The position numbers were made by a program, and so were the translations under genes. Shown piece by piece: positions 60,793-64,000 of a DNA stretch of 64,000 bases. A model generated the notes under the pieces. That model saw only the letters and a list, made by a program, of their open reading frames with translations. It was not told where the DNA came from and made no database searches. How positions within the stretch are numbered: the stretch's first letter is position 1; each line of letters begins with the position of its first letter. Where the stretch lies: the NCBI GenBank assembly GCA_028554755.1, contig JAPTOF010000001.1:6244501-6308500 (forward strand), in the 5' to 3' direction. The stretch is from Cordia subcordata. Lineage: Eukaryota > Streptophyta > Magnoliopsida > Boraginales > Cordiaceae.

Positions 60793-61158
60793 AGGGTCTA
60801 TTTGGATTGGCTTTTGTTTAAGAAGAAGTATCTTTTTTTTTAAAAAAAAATTTATATATTTTTTATAATTATTATTTAATTTAACTTCTAAAAAAATTAA
60901 AATTTTCAAAAAGGCTCAAATATATTTTTTCCCAAAAGTTAGAATGCTTTCCCAAAAGAACAATTTCCCCAAAAGTTATTAAGACCTGTGTTGAATATAT
61001 TTTTCCCCTAAAAAAATACATTCTTTTACAATAATTATTTAGTTATTCAATAGCCAAAACTTTTAATTTCTCAAAATAATATTATTTTTTAAAAATTATA
61101 AAAAATCTAAGAAAACAATCCAAATGAATCTTTAAAAAAGCCGATTCAAATAAAACCC
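60793..61158. mobile_element. MITE (GGTCTATTTGGATTGGCTTT family)
   Basis: The left end TAGGGTCTATTTGGATTGGC pairs with the right end GCCGATTCAAATAAAACCC. The interior is A/T-rich with internal inverted copies. Related to 36134 and 46391. Confidence 0.6.
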
Positions 61159-61174
61159 ACAACACGAGTTTTTA

Positions 61175-61510
61175 AAGGGTGTTTGGCTAAGCTTATAAGT
61201 TTGTTTATAAGCCATAAATGATGAAAAATTTATTTGGTAAAGAAGCTTATAAGCCAGTAAAGAAATGCAGCTTGACTAGTTTTTTTTTGAGAGGTTATAA
61301 GCACTTAGCCAAACATATTAAAAAGACATATTTATTTTTAAAATTTTATTATATTAATTAATGACATGTTATTTTTAATAATTTTAATTATTATTATTAT
61401 TTATAAATACTTATTTATTAAACATGTTAAAAGTTTATAAGTACATGTTTATCCAAATACAAAACTACTTGTTTATAAGCACGGAAAAAGAAGCTTAGCC
61501 AAACAGGCTC
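61175..61510. mobile_element. Tourist-like MITE in the promoter of MFS copy 2
   Basis: The ends AAGGGTGTTTGGCTAAGCTTA and TAAGCTTAGCCAAACAGGCTC pair well, with flanking TTA (right copy at 61511-61513; left TTTA at 61171-61174). The interior repeats CTTATAAGC-type palindromes. It ends about 125 bases before the probable TATA box of the next gene. Confidence 0.75.
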
Positions 61511-61632
61511 TTAGAAAGGAAAACAACCACGGCAAGTTACTATGGCGCGGAGAAGAGCAAAAGATCTCTTTCACTTTCTCGTTTCATTTTCTTTGTCATC
61601 ATCTTGAATTTCGATTTCGAGTAGCATAAGAG

Positions 61633-61642
61633 CATATATAAA
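61633..61642 (+). promoter_or_regulatory. Probable TATA box of MFS copy 2
   Basis: ATATATAAAT lies about 150 bases before the ATG at 61791. Transcription starting roughly 30 bases downstream would begin after the upstream in-frame ATG at 61650, which favours the 61791 start. Confidence 0.5.
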
Positions 61643-61790
61643 TATAACAATGAGGCCACGTAGAGAATCTGTACAGCGCAAACCCATCAGCGGATTCGAT
61701 TACTACTCCTATGCAAGGCGAAAAGCCACTGACTCCAAGCTTTTTCATCACTGGAAACACTTGCCTGCGAAGCTTCTGTTGGCCATAGCC

Positions 61791-64000
61791 ATGGCGGGTC
61801 AATCAAGAAAATGGATGATCTTGGTAGCAACCATATGGATTCAGGCATTCACTGGAACAAATTTTGATTTCTCTGCGTATTCGTCTGAGTTGAAGGCTGT
61901 TTTGGGGGTCTCTCAGGTGCAGCTCAACTACCTCGCCACGGCTTCGGACCTCGGCAAGGCTCTGGGTTGGTCATCTGGGTTGGCTTTGATGGTTTTGCCC
62001 CTTTGGGTCGTCATGTTCATTGCTGCCTTCATGGGGTTGCTTGGTTATGGTCTTCAATGGCTTCTCATTCGTAACTTCATTGCCCTCCCCTATTTTCTGG
62101 TTAGTTTTGGTTTTCGTATTTATGGCTCGTTTAGATTGGTCTTTTTTTTGTATAATTAAAAAAAAAAAAGAAGTAATTTTGAGAAGCTGAAATATCTGGT
62201 TTATGAAAAGAGCTGAATATTTTTCTTGGTTTGTGCTGAATATACATTTTTGTTAATGTCTCTGTTGAAATATCTGGTTTATGAAAAGAGCTGAATATTT
62301 TTCTTGGTTTGTGCTGAATATCCATTTTTGTTAATGTCTCTGCATGATGATTCGCATTTTTGAGGTTTAGTTTGATTTGATTTGGTTTCATGGTATCATT
62401 TTTGCAATTTCTTGAACCAAAGATTGTGGTTTGAGCATTAATTATGCCAAGTTTTTACTCGACAAATTCTTAGACCAAGGAAATATTCATATGTTAAATT
62501 GTTTATAGGCCTTTTTGATTTTGCAGGCATCAGTTGTATTACATACATATACAATGAATCCCCTGATTAAAAGAAAAAGAAAAATTGTTTTTGGTGGATG
62601 GAAAAAGTTGTTGAGAGTAAATTTCACTCGTGAACCCTTTGGTCAAGTACTTTCCAGGTGGTTGAGCACCTACCAATCCTTATTTTTGATAGTTAATAAT
62701 GTTTGTTTTTCGATTGTAACAAGGACAAGAATATAGTGAGATGAGTGGACAAGCATACTACAAATTAAAGATTTTTCTATTCGGTTCTCTTTTGGGGCCA
62801 CATGTACCCAAACAAGAAAGCTAAAGAGGTGAATGCAGGTTGGTCAGTGTCAGATCGTGGCACAACATGGTTGTGTTCGGATTACGTTTGTTTGTTGTTT
62901 TCTGCTTTGGCTAGGTTGCCTATTTCCAAATTAGAAGCTTCTTTAGGTTTACTAATTATAATATTTGATGTATAGAGTGAAAAACAATAACTCATAACGG
63001 TTAAATCTCACTTTTGCTATATTATGATGCTATGACGAGATCCTTACTCCCCCGTCCCGTTTATAAATGTTTTGCTGTTGGATGTTTTTATTTGTTACTT
63101 GAAACTTAAGAATGAATCGATTAGATTTAGTGATGGCCTACAATAAACTTTGTCATAGGCAATGAAAATGATAAGGCAGTTGTGAACTTTCTAAGTAGCT
63201 ATAGAAAAGAAAAGTACTGCACCAAGTAATTCATAAGCATGGAAGTTTACATGTCTGAGACAAGAAGTTTAACTTCACAAATTGAAAAGCTTGTATAGAT
63301 TTTATATCTAGATTAGCTACTATACAGTATTCGAATCATGCTACTACGAAAGCTAATCCTGGACTTTGCTGAATTGCTCATGTTGTTTTACATTGCTTAC
63401 TGACTTTCAGTGTTATCATTGCAGGTATTTTTGCTTTGCTTACTGGCTGGTTGCAGCATTTGTTGGTTTAATACAGTTTGTTTTGTTCTCTGCATAAAAA
63501 ACTTCCCAACAAATAGGCCTCTTGCTCTTTCTCTTACTGTGAGTTTCAATGGAGTGAGCGCAGCCTTATATAACCTTGCAGCAAAGGCCATGAAGCCCTC
63601 GTCTGATTCATTTTATCTTCTTCTCAATGCATTTGTCCCCTTCTTCACATCTCTTGTAGCACTGATTCCCATTCTTCGCCAGCCACATATCGAGCCTCTC
63701 CCTCCGGATGCTGTTAGACGCGATCAATTTATTTTTCTTGTCCTCAATTTCCTTGCCGTCATCACTGGCTTCTATCTGCTTTTCCTCCATTCATCAGATT
63801 TATCAACAGCGCGTATTCTTTTTCTCGGAGCCGTTCTTCTCTTGGTGCTCCCTCTAGGCATCCCTGGAATTATCTATGCCCGAGACTGGTTTCTCCATAA
63901 CATTTACTCAAGCTTTCGCCTTGAAGGCTCAAGTAGCTTCCTTCTTGTCGACACTGAAGATCTTGAGCTGCATCGATCTCTAATTAGCCACGAAAGCAGC
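61791..64000 (+). CDS. Nodulin-like MFS transporter (NFD4-like), copy 2, 3' end outside window
   Basis: Exons are 61791-62099 and 63425-64000 (open at the window end), 295 residues so far. It aligns residue for residue with copy 1 at 52064: an equal first exon of 103 codons (RKWMILVATIWIQAFTGTNF, LNYLATASDLGKALGW), the same splice position and phase, then LAGCSICWFNTVCFVLC, SFNGVSAALYNLAAKA and the start of the central loop (LLVDTEDLELHRSLI). The two genes are tandem duplicates on the same strand. An in-frame ATG at 61650 would add 47 residues that copy 1 does not have. I chose MAGQSRKW at 61791 by comparison with copy 1 and from the TATA position. The intron (1325 bp) contains a recent 78-bp tandem duplication. 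Substrate unknown. Confidence 0.92.
62187..62342. repeat. 78-bp tandem duplication in the intron of MFS copy 2
   Basis: 62187-62264 and 62265-62342 are almost identical (one base differs in TATxCATTTT and one or two at the start), so the event is recent. It explains a repetitive minus-strand open frame here. Confidence 0.95.

Larger units (their letters stand above)
55533..61790. other. Intergenic between the tandem MFS genes
   Basis: About 55533-56100 is the 3' flank of copy 1. The remainder is AT-rich, with a LINE-like fragment, microsatellites and at least four MITEs listed separately. No coding exon is recognised; 57007-57308 frames lie in the purine-rich/pyrimidine-rich LINE-like stretch. 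Confidence 0.55.

Noticed and set aside
61650..61790. 47-residue N-terminal extension of MFS copy 2
   Set aside because: Copy 1 has no equivalent, and the TATA box at 61633-61642 would start transcripts downstream of this ATG; kept only as a finding.
62131..62391. Repetitive 86-residue minus-strand frame
   Set aside because: It is produced by the 78-bp tandem duplication in an intron, not a gene.
1..64000. CRISPR arrays, prokaryotic operons, phage or organellar insertions
   Set aside because: The window is plant nuclear DNA; no regularly spaced repeats with unique spacers, no Shine-Dalgarno-led gene runs and no organelle genes were recognised.

Overview
The window is nuclear DNA from a flowering plant, most likely a eudicot. 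The evidence is AT-rich, intron-rich genes with GT-AG introns, all of plant families: PMEI-pectin methylesterases, a pectin acetylesterase, a CCR4-4-type nuclease and Nodulin-like MFS transporters. Much of the intergenic DNA is MITEs, microsatellites and retroelement remnants. Species cannot be fixed from sequence alone. All gene models were built by hand from splice-site phase and family conservation.

Layout. 1-11.2 kb, minus strand: a tandem array of three pectin methylesterase genes. One is cut by the window start, and two are complete two-exon paralogues of 509 and 510 residues inside a segmental duplication that includes their flanks. 12.5-17.6 kb, minus: a six-exon RING-H2 E3 ubiquitin ligase (586 residues) with a possible N-myristoylation signal. 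21.2-24.5 kb, minus: a 12-exon pectin acetylesterase (417 residues). 24.6-38.2 kb: a gene-free stretch with microsatellites, MITEs, LINE-like tails and a striking GC-rich minisatellite island at about 30.0-30.4 kb. 38.2-44.9 kb, plus: a ten-exon CCR4 homolog 4 nuclease (385 residues) with an N-terminal presequence. 46.4-48.1 kb: a cluster of related MITEs. 48.3-48.7 kb, plus: a small intronless gene of unknown function, 150 codons, with tandem duplications in both flanks. 49.8-51.2 kb: a probable solo LTR with a 5-bp target duplication. 52.1-55.5 kb and 61.8-64.0 kb (runs off the end), plus: two tandem Nodulin-like/NFD4-like MFS transporter genes.

Functionally, the PMEs and the pectin acetylesterase act on the same cell-wall polymer (removal of methyl and acetyl esters from homogalacturonan), but nothing in the sequence shows they are co-regulated. 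The remaining genes look like ordinary neighbours. No new multi-gene system was found. The most informative oddities are: two different transposons inserted four bases apart in the same intron of the two PME paralogues; PME precursors without the usual dibasic processing site, one of them also lacking a pro-domain cysteine; a possible alternative C-terminal exon in the first MFS gene; the duplicated flanks of the orphan gene; and the GC-rich island.
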